DNA of 36,352 nucleotides from an uncultured Clostridia bacterium (GCA_944388545.1 CALXJE010000015.1:1-36352), one strand, 5' to 3'; positions 1 to 7,896 are shown, numbered from the stretch's first letter. The notes: generated by a model not told the origin, from the sequence alone. A program made the numbers and translations.

Positions 1-1
1 T

Positions 2-208
2 TCAGAAGATAAATGTAGAGTTATCTCAGAAACAGCTCAAAAGAATTTAAATGTTTTAAGGAAACTAGGATTAAGTGTACACAAAAATTATTTGGCTAAT
101 ATAAATGCAAAAAGACCAAATATAAAGGAAAATATGTTTAAAAGTTTGTTAAATGATAAAACCTTAATTGAGGTTTTATCAAATATTACAAGTTGTAACA
201 ATCGATGA
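2..208 (+). CDS. 3' end of an unrecognised gene
   Basis: An open frame enters from the left edge and ends at TGA (206-208), giving the last 68 residues of a protein. The visible part is Lys/Asn-rich and hydrophilic with no membrane segment. It contains the stretch KRPNIKEN followed by a short Leu/Ile-rich segment and ends in SCNNR. I do not recognise a family from this piece. It runs in the same direction as the ABC-F gene that follows after a gap of about 95 bases, and no clear terminator separates them. Confidence 0.5.
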   Translation, partial: SEDKCRVISETAQKNLNVLRKLGLSVHKNYLANINAKRPNIKENMFKSLLNDKTLIEVLSNITSCNNR

Positions 209-303
209 TATTTCCGTGCTTTTTTCTTAAAAAAGGTTTACAAATATATATAAATAGTTTACAATAATATTTATGGGTATAATAAAATAAAGGAGAAATT
301 AAA

Positions 304-1914
304 ATGATAACAGCTAATAATGTAACTTTAAGATTTGGGAAAAGAGTATTATTTGAAGATGTAAATATTAAATTCACAGCAGGGAATTGTTATGGATTAA
401 TAGGTGCTAATGGCGCAGGAAAATCAACATTTCTAAAGATTTTGTCAGGTGATATAGAGCCAAGTAGTGGTGAAATAACGATGAAAGCAAATGCTAGACT
501 TTCGATGCTTAAACAAGATCATTATGAATATGATGATATTAATGTTATTACTACTGTTATTATGGGGAATCAAAAATTATATAGCGTAATGAAAGAAAGA
601 GAAGCTATATATATGAAAGAAGATTTTTCTGATGAAGATGGAATAAGAGCAGGAGTGCTGGAAGCTGAATTTGCAGAGATGAATGGATGGGATGCAGAAT
701 CAGATGCTGCTATACTTTTAAACGGACTTGGTATTGAAAAAGAATTGCATGAAAAGTATATGAGAGAGCTTTCTGGAGCAGAAAAGGTTAAAGTATTACT
801 TGCACAGGCGTTGTTTGGAAATCCAGATGTTCTTTTGCTTGACGAACCAACTAATCATTTAGATATAGAAGCTATAAGATGGTTAGAAGAATTTCTAATT
901 AATTTCGAAAATACTGTAATCGTTGTATCACATGATAGGTATTTTTTAAATAAAGTTTGTACACATATAGCAGATATAGATTATGGAAAAATTCAACTAT
1001 ATGTTGGAAATTATGATTTTTGGTATGAATCTAGTCAATTAGTTCAAAGACAAATGAGAGAATCTAACAAGAAAAAAGAAGATAAAATTAAAGAGTTACA
1101 AGAGTTTATAGCAAGATTTAGTGCTAATGCATCAAAATCCAAACAAGCTACTTCTAGAAAGAAAATGCTAGAAAAAATAGAGTTAGACGAAATTAAACCA
1201 TCTAGTAGAAAATATCCATATATTGATTTTAAATTGGATAGAGATATAGGTAATGATGTACTTGTAGTAAAGAATATTTCAAAGACTATAGATGGTGAAA
1301 AAGTATTAGATAATGTAAGTTTCACACTTACTAAAGAGGATAAAGTGGCTTTTGTAGGTGATAATTCTATAGGAATATCAACATTATTTGCTATACTTGC
1401 AGGAGAAATTAAACCAGATTCTGGAGAAATAAAATATGGACAAACTATATCTACATCATATTTTCCTAAAGATAATAGCGAGTACTTTAAACATGATGTA
1501 ACATTGCTTGATTGGCTTAGAGAATATTCTAAAGAAAAAGATGACACATTTGTAAGAAGTTTTCTAGGAAGGATGTTATTTTCTGGTGAAGAAGGATTAA
1601 AAAAAGCAAATGTTATATCTGGTGGTGAAAAAGTGAGATGTATGCTTGCAAAGATGATGTTATCAGGAGCTAATCTACTTATATTAGATCAACCAACTAA
1701 TCATTTGGATATGGAATCAATAACGGCTTTAAATAATGGGCTTATATCATATAAGGGAGTATTGTTATTTACATCATATGATCATCAATTTGTTCAAACT
1801 ATAGCAAATAGAATTATAGAAGTAAAAAAAGATGGAATAATTGATAGAAAATCTACATATGATGAATATTTAGATTATAGCGAGTCTGCTAGAAAAACAG
1901 TAAATGAAATATAA
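304..1914 (+). CDS. ABC-F family ATPase (YkpA/YbiT-like) with degenerate second ATP site
   Basis: Soluble tandem-ABC protein of 536 residues without membrane segments. ABC-F proteins act on the ribosome, rescuing stalled complexes, tuning translation or protecting against antibiotics. NBD1 is canonical: Walker A GANGAGKS (Lys40), signature LSGAEKVKV (156-164), Walker B LLLDEPTNHLD with Glu181, and His210 in VSHD. A charged linker (about 240-300, KKKEDKIKELQE) corresponds to the P-site tRNA interaction motif. NBD2 starts near 320; its signature SGGEKVR (439-445) is intact, but Walker A reads GDNSIGIST (Ile357 instead of Lys), Walker B reads LDQPTNHLD (Gln463 instead of Glu), and the switch His is Tyr492 (TSYD). 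One composite site should therefore hydrolyse and the other should not. The ABC-F call is firm, the subfamily less so. The start ATG follows AAAGGAG. Confidence 0.9.
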   Translation: MITANNVTLRFGKRVLFEDVNIKFTAGNCYGLIGANGAGKSTFLKILSGDIEPSSGEITMKANARLSMLKQDHYEYDDINVITTVIMGNQKLYSVMKEREAIYMKEDFSDEDGIRAGVLEAEFAEMNGWDAESDAAILLNGLGIEKELHEKYMRELSGAEKVKVLLAQALFGNPDVLLLDEPTNHLDIEAIRWLEEFLINFENTVIVVSHDRYFLNKVCTHIADIDYGKIQLYVGNYDFWYESSQLVQRQMRESNKKKEDKIKELQEFIARFSANASKSKQATSRKKMLEKIELDEIKPSSRKYPYIDFKLDRDIGNDVLVVKNISKTIDGEKVLDNVSFTLTKEDKVAFVGDNSIGISTLFAILAGEIKPDSGEIKYGQTISTSYFPKDNSEYFKHDVTLLDWLREYSKEKDDTFVRSFLGRMLFSGEEGLKKANVISGGEKVRCMLAKMMLSGANLLILDQPTNHLDMESITALNNGLISYKGVLLFTSYDHQFVQTIANRIIEVKKDGIIDRKSTYDEYLDYSESARKTVNEI

Positions 1915-1920
1915 TAATCA

Positions 1921-1950
1921 AAATTGCAGCATATTGTTGCAATTTTTATT
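1921..1950 (+). terminator. Intrinsic terminator after the ABC-F gene
   Basis: An 11-bp stem (AAATTGCAGCA pairing with TGTTGCAATTT, one G-T pair) with a 3-base loop is followed by a T-rich tract. It begins six bases after the ABC-F stop codon. Confidence 0.75.
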
Positions 1951-2030
1951 ATAATTATTATAAGAAGACATAAAAAGTGTAACTATTTTATAAAAGATAT
2001 CATAGCATATACCATATGGAGGTAATAGCT

Positions 2031-3035
2031 ATGGATATAGTAGTACAAAAATATGGGGGAACATCTGTCGCAGATAAATTTAAATTAGAGCAAGTTTGTA
2101 ATAGAATAATAAGTACATATAATAAAGGAATTGGAGTAGTTGTTATAGTATCTGCACAAGGAGATACTACAGATAAGCTTATAACCAAAGCTAAGGAATA
2201 TGTAAGTAATGTTTATGAAAGGGAAATGGATTTATTACTTTCTACTGGCGAAATTCAAACAGTAGCACTTTTATCAATGATGCTAAAAGATAGAGGATAC
2301 AATTCAATTGCTTTAACAGGAGAACAGGCTGGAATAATTACAAATGGTGACTATGGTGAAGCAAAAATTGTTAAAGTTATAAAAGAAAATATAGAAAAAT
2401 ACATTTATGACGGAAATATTGTTGTTGTTGCTGGATTCCAGGGAGTAGATAAATTTGGAAATATAAATACTCTAGGAAGAGGTGGAAGTGATTTATCTGC
2501 TGTAGCAGTTGCAGTTGCCTTAGATGCTAAAGAATGTGAAATATATACAGATGTAGACGGAATCTATACTGCTGATCCTAAAATAGTTAAAACAGCTAAG
2601 TTATTAAATACAGTAACTTATGAAGAAATATTAGAAGCTGCTACTGCAGGAGCTAAAGTTTTGCATAATAGATCTGTTGGGGTAGGTAGAATTTATGATA
2701 TGCCAATAACAGTTAAAAACACGTGTAAAGATGTTCAAGGAACAAATATTATTAATATAAAGTATGACGACAGGGGAGAGATATTAGAAAATTACGGGGC
2801 TAAGATTATAACTAAAAACGATAAAGTTTCTAAAATTACAATAGTAGGAGATAGTTTAATATCTTATCCAGAACATTTTAATAAAATATTTAGACTTGCA
2901 GCAGATAATAAAATTCAGATAATAATGATATCTTTTAGTGAAACAGCAATTAATATAATAGTAAAAGAAGATATAGCAGATAAATTTACTAATATATTAC
3001 ATGAACAGTTAATTGACAACAAAATACTTAAATGA
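2031..3035 (+). CDS. lysC: Aspartate kinase, short form with a single ACT domain
   Basis: ATP-dependent phosphorylation of L-aspartate, first step of the Lys/Thr/Met/diaminopimelate pathway. The kinase core is clear: KYGGTSV (7-13, the usual KFGGTSV), LSTGE (70-74), GRGGSDLSAVA (149-159) and TDVDGIYTADP (173-183). It is 334 residues, where LysC proteins are usually about 400. After the kinase domain (to about 245) only one ACT domain remains (about 265-330). Its SLISYPEHFNKIF aligns with the second ACT repeat of normal LysC, so the first ACT repeat is missing. I chose the ATG at 2031 because GGAGG lies 8 bases upstream; the upstream in-frame ATG at 2016 overlaps that site. It probably shares an mRNA with the thioredoxin-like gene 24 bases downstream. 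Feedback control may be altered or absent (inference). Confidence 0.9.
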   Translation: MDIVVQKYGGTSVADKFKLEQVCNRIISTYNKGIGVVVIVSAQGDTTDKLITKAKEYVSNVYEREMDLLLSTGEIQTVALLSMMLKDRGYNSIALTGEQAGIITNGDYGEAKIVKVIKENIEKYIYDGNIVVVAGFQGVDKFGNINTLGRGGSDLSAVAVAVALDAKECEIYTDVDGIYTADPKIVKTAKLLNTVTYEEILEAATAGAKVLHNRSVGVGRIYDMPITVKNTCKDVQGTNIINIKYDDRGEILENYGAKIITKNDKVSKITIVGDSLISYPEHFNKIFRLAADNKIQIIMISFSETAINIIVKEDIADKFTNILHEQLIDNKILK

Positions 3036-3059
3036 TAAAATACCAAAAGGTGATGGTAT

Positions 3060-3704
3060 ATGAGCAAAGATAGAAAAAGATTAATAATATTATTAATATG
3101 CATAATATTACTACTTTCATTTGCATTAATTTATTTAAATACTGACTTGTTTAATAAAACTGAAATAGGTTCAGTAATTGATAAAAATGTTGCAGACAAT
3201 GTTAGATTTTTTAGAGAATATCCTGCAGTATATGATAATAATATATACTATTATGCTACTTACGATGAGGTTATGGAATTGTTTAATAAAGGAACAGGCA
3301 TAGTATTTTTTGGATTTCCCGCTTGTTCATATTGTCAGGTATATACTCCAGTTCTTGATGAGGTTGCAAGAGAAAGAAGTGTAGATAAAATATATTATTT
3401 AAATATAAAAGACATGAGAGAGCAAAATACAGATGAGTATAAAAGATTAGTAGAAATACTTTCAGATTATTTAGAAAGTGATGAAAGTGGAAATAAAAGA
3501 TTGTATGTTCCTGATACATATTTTGTTAAAGATGGAACTATAATAGGTCACAATAATAGTATGAGTACACTTTCAGGAGTAGATACAAACGAATATTTTG
3601 ATGAGGCAAAAAGAAAAGAGTTAAAAGATGCATTAATTGAATTAGTTGAAAAAGTATATAACCCATTATGTGATGATACAACGCAAAGTATATATGGATG
3701 TTAA
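3060..3704 (+). CDS. Membrane-anchored thioredoxin-like protein
   Basis: A 214-residue protein with an N-terminal signal anchor (about 9-26, very hydrophobic) and an extracytoplasmic thioredoxin-like domain. The redox motif is CSYC (Cys89-Cys92) after a VFFGFPA strand, as in thioredoxins. A Pro in YVPDTYFV (about 160-167) sits where the cis-Pro loop is expected. A KDG turn and a C-terminal helix complete the fold. Two more Cys occur near the C-terminus (NPLCDD and the last residue). Likely role: thiol-disulfide exchange or reduction at the outer face of the membrane; the substrate is unknown. It follows lysC by 24 bases and is closed by a strong terminator, but a functional link with lysine synthesis is not evident. 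Confidence 0.75.
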   Translation: MSKDRKRLIILLICIILLLSFALIYLNTDLFNKTEIGSVIDKNVADNVRFFREYPAVYDNNIYYYATYDEVMELFNKGTGIVFFGFPACSYCQVYTPVLDEVARERSVDKIYYLNIKDMREQNTDEYKRLVEILSDYLESDESGNKRLYVPDTYFVKDGTIIGHNNSMSTLSGVDTNEYFDEAKRKELKDALIELVEKVYNPLCDDTTQSIYGC

Positions 3705-3710
3705 GTAATC

Positions 3711-3749
3711 AAAAAATAGTACAGATTTTTAGGTTTGTACTATTTTTTT
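3711..3749 (+). terminator. Intrinsic terminator after lysC-thioredoxin operon
   Basis: Perfect 13-bp stem (AAAAAATAGTACA with TGTACTATTTTTT) with a 12-base loop, ending in a seven-T run. Confidence 0.85.
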
Positions 3750-3812
3750 GCATAAAAGAATAAATATACGAATATATATAAATATAAATAATAAAACAGG
3801 GAGGATAAAAGT

Positions 3813-4106
3813 ATGGAAGATAAGAAAGTAATTCAAGGAAATAAAATTAATAATCATAATGTAATTATGGAAAATAGAGAGAAAGTTATAATAACAGGAA
3901 TAATAGATATTCATAGTTTTGATGATGAACTTGTATTAACAGAAACAGAAATGGGAATACTTACTATAAAGGGAAAAGATTTAAAAATGAATAAGTTAAA
4001 TTTAGATAATACGGAGCTAGTAGTAGAAGGCCAGATTGGACTTCTTCAATATAGTGATATGGACACAATAAAAAAAGGTGGAATGTTTAATAAAATATTT
4101 AAATAG
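3813..4106 (+). CDS. yabP: Sporulation protein YabP
   Basis: A 97-residue soluble protein matching the YabP/YqfC family: REKVIITGIIDIHSFDDE, then LTIKGKDLKMNKLNLDN and a GLLQYSD tail. In Bacillus, YabP is made in the mother cell under SigE and is needed for cortex formation together with YabQ. The order yabP-yabQ-divIC seen here is conserved in Bacillota, which supports the call. The usual upstream neighbour yabO (an S4/RqcP-type RNA-binding protein) is absent; the terminator of the previous operon lies there instead. The start ATG follows GGGAGG. Confidence 0.85.
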   Translation: MEDKKVIQGNKINNHNVIMENREKVIITGIIDIHSFDDELVLTETEMGILTIKGKDLKMNKLNLDNTELVVEGQIGLLQYSDMDTIKKGGMFNKIFK

Positions 4107-4121
4107 TAAGGGCGTATTTAA

Positions 4122-4595
4122 ATGGAATTAAAAGAAGAAACTATAACTTTTTTTGTTTTTATAATAGTAGGAATAATAATAGGTATAATATTTGATTTTT
4201 TTAGGGCTATGAGGAAAGTAAAAAAATATAAAGAGAAATATATATATATTCAAGACATAATATTTTTTTTACTTGTAGGAATGGTTCTGGCTGGAGTTTT
4301 AATATATAAATTAGAATATGGATTAAGATTATATCTATTTTTCTCATTATTTTTAGGTGTTGTTATATATGCATCTACAATTAGTTCATATATTGTCAAA
4401 GTTTTTTGTAAGTTTATAAAAGTATCAAATAGTATAATAGAATTTGTTTTTTTGCCATTATTTTTGTATAAACTTATTTTTATGACAATATATACTTTTT
4501 TATCAAAAAAAACCAAAAAATATTGCAATAAATTTTATAATATGATATCTTATTTGCATAAACTAAATAAATCTAAAATACATAAGATAAAATAA
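4122..4595 (+). CDS. yabQ: Spore cortex biosynthesis protein YabQ
   Basis: A 157-residue integral membrane protein with about four hydrophobic segments (near 8-27, 45-62, 70-90 and 105-125) and a Lys-rich C-terminal tail. The DFFRAMRK segment after the first membrane span is typical of YabQ. In Bacillus, YabQ sits in the outer forespore membrane and is required for cortex assembly. It starts 16 bases after yabP and ends 11 bases before divIC, so the three are one transcript. Confidence 0.82.
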   Translation: MELKEETITFFVFIIVGIIIGIIFDFFRAMRKVKKYKEKYIYIQDIIFFLLVGMVLAGVLIYKLEYGLRLYLFFSLFLGVVIYASTISSYIVKVFCKFIKVSNSIIEFVFLPLFLYKLIFMTIYTFLSKKTKKYCNKFYNMISYLHKLNKSKIHKIK

Positions 4596-4605
4596 GAGGT
4601 AGTAG

Positions 4606-4902
4606 ATGAATAAAATCAGTAATAAAAAGAGTAAAAAAAAGATTAAATTTACAAGAGTTTTGCTTATAGGTATGTTTATATATTTTGTATCTGTGTTTTG
4701 TATTCAACAATTTAAAATAAATGAATATAAAGTGCAAGAAGAATATTATAATAATTCTATATCTGAATTAGAACAAGAAAAAGCAGAATATGAAGCTTTA
4801 GTATCAGAATCAAACACATCAGAATATATAGAAAAAGTGGCTCGTGAAAAATTGGGCTTAGTTAAACCATATGAAAAGATATTTATAGATGTAAATAAAT
4901 AA
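4606..4902 (+). CDS. divIC: Septum formation initiator DivIC/FtsB family
   Basis: A 98-residue bitopic protein: Lys-rich cytoplasmic N-terminus (1-16), one membrane segment (about 18-36), then an extracellular coiled coil (EYYNNSISELEQEKAEYEALV). It ends in the family motif YIEKVAREKLGLVKPYE. DivIC pairs with FtsL and DivIB in the divisome to control septal peptidoglycan synthesis. It is the last gene of the yabP-yabQ-divIC block and is preceded by AGAGGT. Confidence 0.85.
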   Translation: MNKISNKKSKKKIKFTRVLLIGMFIYFVSVFCIQQFKINEYKVQEEYYNNSISELEQEKAEYEALVSESNTSEYIEKVAREKLGLVKPYEKIFIDVNK

Positions 4903-4935
4903 ATAAATTATACTTAAGATATAATATGAAAGTAG

Positions 4936-4970
4936 AGGAGAAAGATATATAAACTTTCTCCTTTATTCTG
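4936..4970 (+). terminator. Terminator between divIC and the convergent VanW gene
   Basis: A 9-bp stem (AGGAGAAAG with CTTTCTCCT, 9-base loop) followed on the plus strand by TTATTCTGTTTTT. It abuts the stop codon of the convergent gene. The minus-strand side lacks a T run. Confidence 0.6.
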
Positions 4971-5703
4971 TTTTTATTAGTTTTACTGTAACTTCATGAC
5001 CATCTGTAGTTGCAGAAATTTTAATAGTTCCATTACTATTATTTTTAAATTTTAAATCTGCACCTCCGTATGAAACAGTAGCGTCTTTATCTTTTGGTAC
5101 ATAATAAACACGTCTACTATGAGGATGTCTTTCTGTTATCTCTAGTTTTGCAATAAGAGCAGCATTATATAACGTACTACTTATTTGACACATTCCTCCA
5201 CCATATATTTTAACTTTTTTTCCATTGCCATTAAATCCAGTGGCTTTTTTATAACCTTGATTTGCTCCCATACCTCCTACAGTATCGTTAAAAGAGAACT
5301 CTTCTCCTGGTTCAATTGTAGCGTTATTAAGTTTGCTAACCGCTAGTTTTATATTATGAATTCTAGCTTCTTCTTTATCATATATAGTAGTAGAATACTT
5401 AGCTATTTCAGTTTCTTTGGGTGTTTGGCTTATGTTTGATGTATTATTAGTATTTGAGCCTTGGTTTATAGTAGCATCTATATTAGATAAAATATTCTGA
5501 TCTGTTGAATCATTAGTATCGTTCACATTACTATTAATATTAGTAGTATCTTTATATGAATTATTTTCAGTTTCTTCTACTGTGTTATTTCTTAAATTCT
5601 TAATAGGGGAGTAAGTTAAAGATATAGTAGCCCATATTGTTCCGCCAATTATTAATGTTATAAATAAAATTAAAAGAATATTTTTTGTTTTTTCTCCATT
5701 CAT
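4963..5703 (-). CDS. VanW-domain cell-surface protein
   Basis: A 246-residue protein with an N-terminal membrane anchor (about 8-28), a long Asn/Thr/Ser-rich linker (about 35-105) and a C-terminal VanW domain. The domain shows FSFNDTVGG, the hallmark GGGMCQISSTLYNAAL, and ERHPHSRRVYYVP followed by DATVSYGGADL. VanW domains occur in surface proteins linked to cell-wall metabolism, and their biochemical activity is not settled; nothing here suggests a vancomycin-resistance cluster. I chose the ATG at 5703, which has GGAGG six bases upstream. The upstream in-frame ATG at 5721 has its coding region running across that ribosome site. Confidence 0.85.
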   Translation of the reverse strand: MNGEKTKNILLILFITLIIGGTIWATISLTYSPIKNLRNNTVEETENNSYKDTTNINSNVNDTNDSTDQNILSNIDATINQGSNTNNTSNISQTPKETEIAKYSTTIYDKEEARIHNIKLAVSKLNNATIEPGEEFSFNDTVGGMGANQGYKKATGFNGNGKKVKIYGGGMCQISSTLYNAALIAKLEITERHPHSRRVYYVPKDKDATVSYGGADLKFKNNSNGTIKISATTDGHEVTVKLIKTE

Positions 5704-5773
5704 AATAATCCTCCGAATCATATAAATATTTTGTGATAATAATTAATATATATACAGAAAATTAATTTCATAA

Positions 5774-5816
5774 ATGAAAAAAGCATTAATTGTATTTATA
5801 TACAAAATTAATGCTT
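5774..5816 (-). terminator. Terminator of the peroxiredoxin/Cys-rich operon
   Basis: Reading the minus strand, AAGCATTAATT pairs with AATTAATGCTT. An inner GTAT/ATAC helix lies beyond a small bulge, and a six-T run follows. It lies just downstream of the minus-strand gene ending at 5833. Confidence 0.75.
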
Positions 5817-5832
5817 AAATTTTTTAAAATTT

Positions 5833-6063
5833 TTAACAATTGTTTTTGTTGTTACAGAAAAATAAAATAAAAATTATTACTACTACTATAATTGGTATTA
5901 TACCTGAAAAATTAAATCCATTATTACAAGGTATATTTTTTGTGCACTTATTATCGCATGATTGATTATTAGTATTCATAAAATCAGTAAAATTAGCACA
6001 ATTTTTTGTTTCATCTATAACGCAATTATCCATATTTGTATTAGAATTATTATCACAAAACAT
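5833..6063 (-). CDS. Small Cys/Asn-rich tail-anchored protein, unknown function
   Basis: A 76-residue protein I do not recognise. It has eight Cys (3, 14, 22, 36, 40, 46, 70, 76), six of them in a hydrophilic Asn-rich N-terminal part with no signal sequence. A single hydrophobic segment (about 54-69) is followed by a short CNNKNNC tail, so it would be tail-anchored. I chose the ATG at 6063 because AGGAG lies 9 bases upstream; a TTG nine bases further up touches that site directly. It begins 25 bases after the peroxiredoxin stop and shares its terminator. The gene pairing suggests a thiol or metal-related partner of the peroxiredoxin (inference only). Confidence 0.65.
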   Translation of the reverse strand: MFCDNNSNTNMDNCVIDETKNCANFTDFMNTNNQSCDNKCTKNIPCNNGFNFSGIIPIIVVVIIFILFFCNNKNNC

Positions 6064-6088
6064 ATAAATCAACTCCTAATATTAATAA

Positions 6089-6820
6089 TCATTTATTTAA
6101 CATTGGTTTATTGAAGCATAAATACCAGTCTAAACAATTATATTCTTCCATATTATCTGCTTTTTCTAACATTTCAGCTTGATTTTTAGGAAGTAAAGAA
6201 ATAGTAGGATTTCCTGGGATCCAATTAGCTGGGGTAGCTACTTTATTTACATCAGCTTCTTGTAGAGCGTCTACCATTCTTAATATTTCTCCGATGTTTC
6301 TTCCTAAAGATGCCGGATATTGTAATATTGCTCGAATATTTCCATTAGGGCAGATTATATAAACGCTTCTGATTGTTGTTTCATCGTCTTTACTCATCAT
6401 ATTATACATTTTTGCTATTTTACAATGTCTATCATCTATTATCGGAAAAGGTATTTTGATACCAGTTGATTTATAAATATCATAAACCCATGATAGATGA
6501 GAATTCATATTGTCTATTGATAAACCTAAAAGTTCACAATTTCTTTTTTTAAATTCTTTAAAGTATTTGCTAAATGAAATAAATTCGGTTGTACAAACTG
6601 GAGTATGATCTCCTGGATGGCAAAATAACACTAACCATTTTCCTCTATAATCACTTAATTTACATTCGCCAAAAGTTGTATTTGCAAAAAAATCAGGAGC
6701 TCTATCACCAATATTTAAACCACTTTTATTATCATATACATATGTATTTTTTTCTTTGCAATGATTTGGAACATTGCAGCTATACCTTGAATTTTCATCA
6801 ATATTTTCTATGTTATCCAT
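6089..6820 (-). CDS. Peroxiredoxin, Prx6-like (AhpC/TSA family)
   Basis: A 243-residue thiol peroxidase that reduces H2O2 or organic peroxides through Cys76 in the motif PGDHTPVCTTEF. The supporting Arg lies in the later LQYPASLGRN region. The long C-terminal part (VATPANWIPGNP and a DWYLC end) is the dimerisation arm of the Prx6 subfamily. Unusual for the family are a 35-residue N-terminal extension with two Cys (15, 21) and extra Cys at 67 and near the C-terminus (YNCLDWYLCF), any of which could act as a resolving Cys. The ATG at 6820 is preceded by GGGAGG nine bases away, so the upstream in-frame start is not used. First gene of a two-gene operon with the Cys-rich protein. Confidence 0.88.
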   Translation of the reverse strand: MDNIENIDENSRYSCNVPNHCKEKNTYVYDNKSGLNIGDRAPDFFANTTFGECKLSDYRGKWLVLFCHPGDHTPVCTTEFISFSKYFKEFKKRNCELLGLSIDNMNSHLSWVYDIYKSTGIKIPFPIIDDRHCKIAKMYNMMSKDDETTIRSVYIICPNGNIRAILQYPASLGRNIGEILRMVDALQEADVNKVATPANWIPGNPTISLLPKNQAEMLEKADNMEEYNCLDWYLCFNKPMLNK

Positions 6821-7057
6821 ATATATTAACCTCCCTTGATATATGGTATACATTGGACAAAAAAGGTGTTACAAAAAGTGTAAATAAAAATATTAAATTA
6901 ATAAATTGATGAAAACAAAAAGTATAGAGTGTGAAAATATATTATATATAGTTTAAAGAATAAATAATATTATATTAATTGTATATTTTATAGTTATAAT
7001 AAAGATTTAAAAAATATATAAAGTTATATTATAAAATATTTTCAGGGAGAGGACAGT

Positions 7058-7678
7058 ATGGTAGAGAAAATAAGTAAAAAAATCCTTAATATATTATCTG
7101 ATGAAAAAGATGACAAAGATCAAAAAGAGATATTACTTTTTGGTATAACAAGAATAGTGGAAGATATACCTAAATATATAGGGATATTACTTGTGTGTTT
7201 ATTATTAGGAGCATTAAAAGAGTTTTTAATAGTTATGGCAGTTATTATGATATATAAAACATTTACAGGAGGAGTACATTTGCATACAAACATAGGATGT
7301 TTTATAGGATCTTTAATATCAATAATGTCATGTATATACATTCCTATAATTATTGCTAAATATCAAGATATTTTAATACCATTTGCGGTTTTTATATATA
7401 TTTTTTCAATTTATATTATTTTAGTATATGTACCAGCTGATGTACCTGAAATACCTATAATTAATAAAAAAAGAAGAAAAAGAGATAAAATAATGGCTTT
7501 TATAGCATTAAATATATTATATTTGGTAGCTTTCTTTTTAATAGAGAATGATATATATCTGTATATTATTCTAACAACAATATTAAATATAGATGTGATG
7601 ACAACTAGGTTAGTTTATAAAATATTTAAAAATAAATATGGACATGAGACGTATGTTCCAGATGAGCTATTATTATAA
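7058..7678 (+). CDS. agrB: AgrB-like peptide processing protease
   Basis: A 206-residue membrane cysteine endopeptidase that cleaves the C-terminal part of AgrD and forms the thiolactone peptide. The catalytic pair is visible as GGVHLHTNIGC: His74 and Cys81, seven residues apart as in staphylococcal AgrB. About five to six hydrophobic segments follow (40-65, 82-100, 105-125, 145-162, 167-182), with a basic loop (NKKRRKRDK) near 135-145. The agrD gene lies 70 bases downstream on the same strand. The start ATG follows GGGAGAGGA. Confidence 0.93.
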   Translation: MVEKISKKILNILSDEKDDKDQKEILLFGITRIVEDIPKYIGILLVCLLLGALKEFLIVMAVIMIYKTFTGGVHLHTNIGCFIGSLISIMSCIYIPIIIAKYQDILIPFAVFIYIFSIYIILVYVPADVPEIPIINKKRRKRDKIMAFIALNILYLVAFFLIENDIYLYIILTTILNIDVMTTRLVYKIFKNKYGHETYVPDELLL

Positions 7679-7680
7679 AT

Positions 7681-7704
7681 TGCTTATTAACCATGGGATA
7701 AGCA
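7681..7704 (+). other. Hairpin between agrB and agrD
   Basis: TGCTTAT pairs with ATAAGCA around a 10-base loop, starting two bases after the agrB stop. There is no T run, so it is not a standard terminator. It could stabilise or separate the agrB and agrD parts of the mRNA. Confidence 0.4.
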
Positions 7705-7748
7705 GATTTATATTAATATATTAATGATAATGTACAGGAGGTATTTAT

Positions 7749-7862
7749 ATGAAATCATTATTAAGAAAAATAGCAAAAGCTTATGCAAAATCAACAACTA
7801 ATACTTGTTTTATGTGGATATGGCATACTACAAAAGCACCAAAGGCTTTAATAAAAGAATAA
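7749..7862 (+). CDS. agrD: AgrD-like autoinducing peptide precursor
   Basis: A 37-residue peptide. The N-terminal half is a basic amphipathic leader (MKSLLRKIAKAYAKSTT), the core is TNTCFMWIW, and the tail HTTKAPKALIKE has the Pro-Lys-x-Leu end typical of clostridial AgrD. Cys20 would form the thiolactone. In most AgrD peptides the ring is Cys plus four residues, which gives CFMWI. Aligning the tail (His, then Pro-Lys-x-Leu) to clostridial relatives instead leaves CFMWIW, a ring one residue larger. AGGAGG lies seven bases before the ATG. Its position directly after agrB and its small size make the call strong. Confidence 0.9.
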   Translation: MKSLLRKIAKAYAKSTTNTCFMWIWHTTKAPKALIKE

Positions 7863-7865
7863 TTA

Positions 7866-7896
7866 TAAAAACAACCTCTAGTAGAAATACTAGAGG
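7866..7896 (-). terminator. Terminator between agrD and the convergent agrC/agrA
   Basis: A 9-bp stem (CCTCTAGTA with TACTAGAGG, 4-base loop). Read on the minus strand it is followed by TTGTTTTTATAA, so it serves agrA-agrC. It may also stop agrB-agrD transcripts, although the plus side lacks a T run. Confidence 0.7.

Noticed and set aside
219-235. CTTTTTT/AAAAAAG hairpin as a terminator of the first gene
   Set aside because: The stem is almost all A-T with a 3-base loop and no following T run.
1044-1547. Long minus-strand open frame inside the ABC-F gene
   Set aside because: Antisense shadow of a well-conserved coding region; no ribosome site and a low-complexity Ser/Leu/Ile product.
4963-5703. 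VanW gene as part of a vancomycin resistance cluster
   Set aside because: No vanHAX, vanRS or D-Ala-D-Lac genes are nearby; VanW domains are common in clostridial surface proteins.
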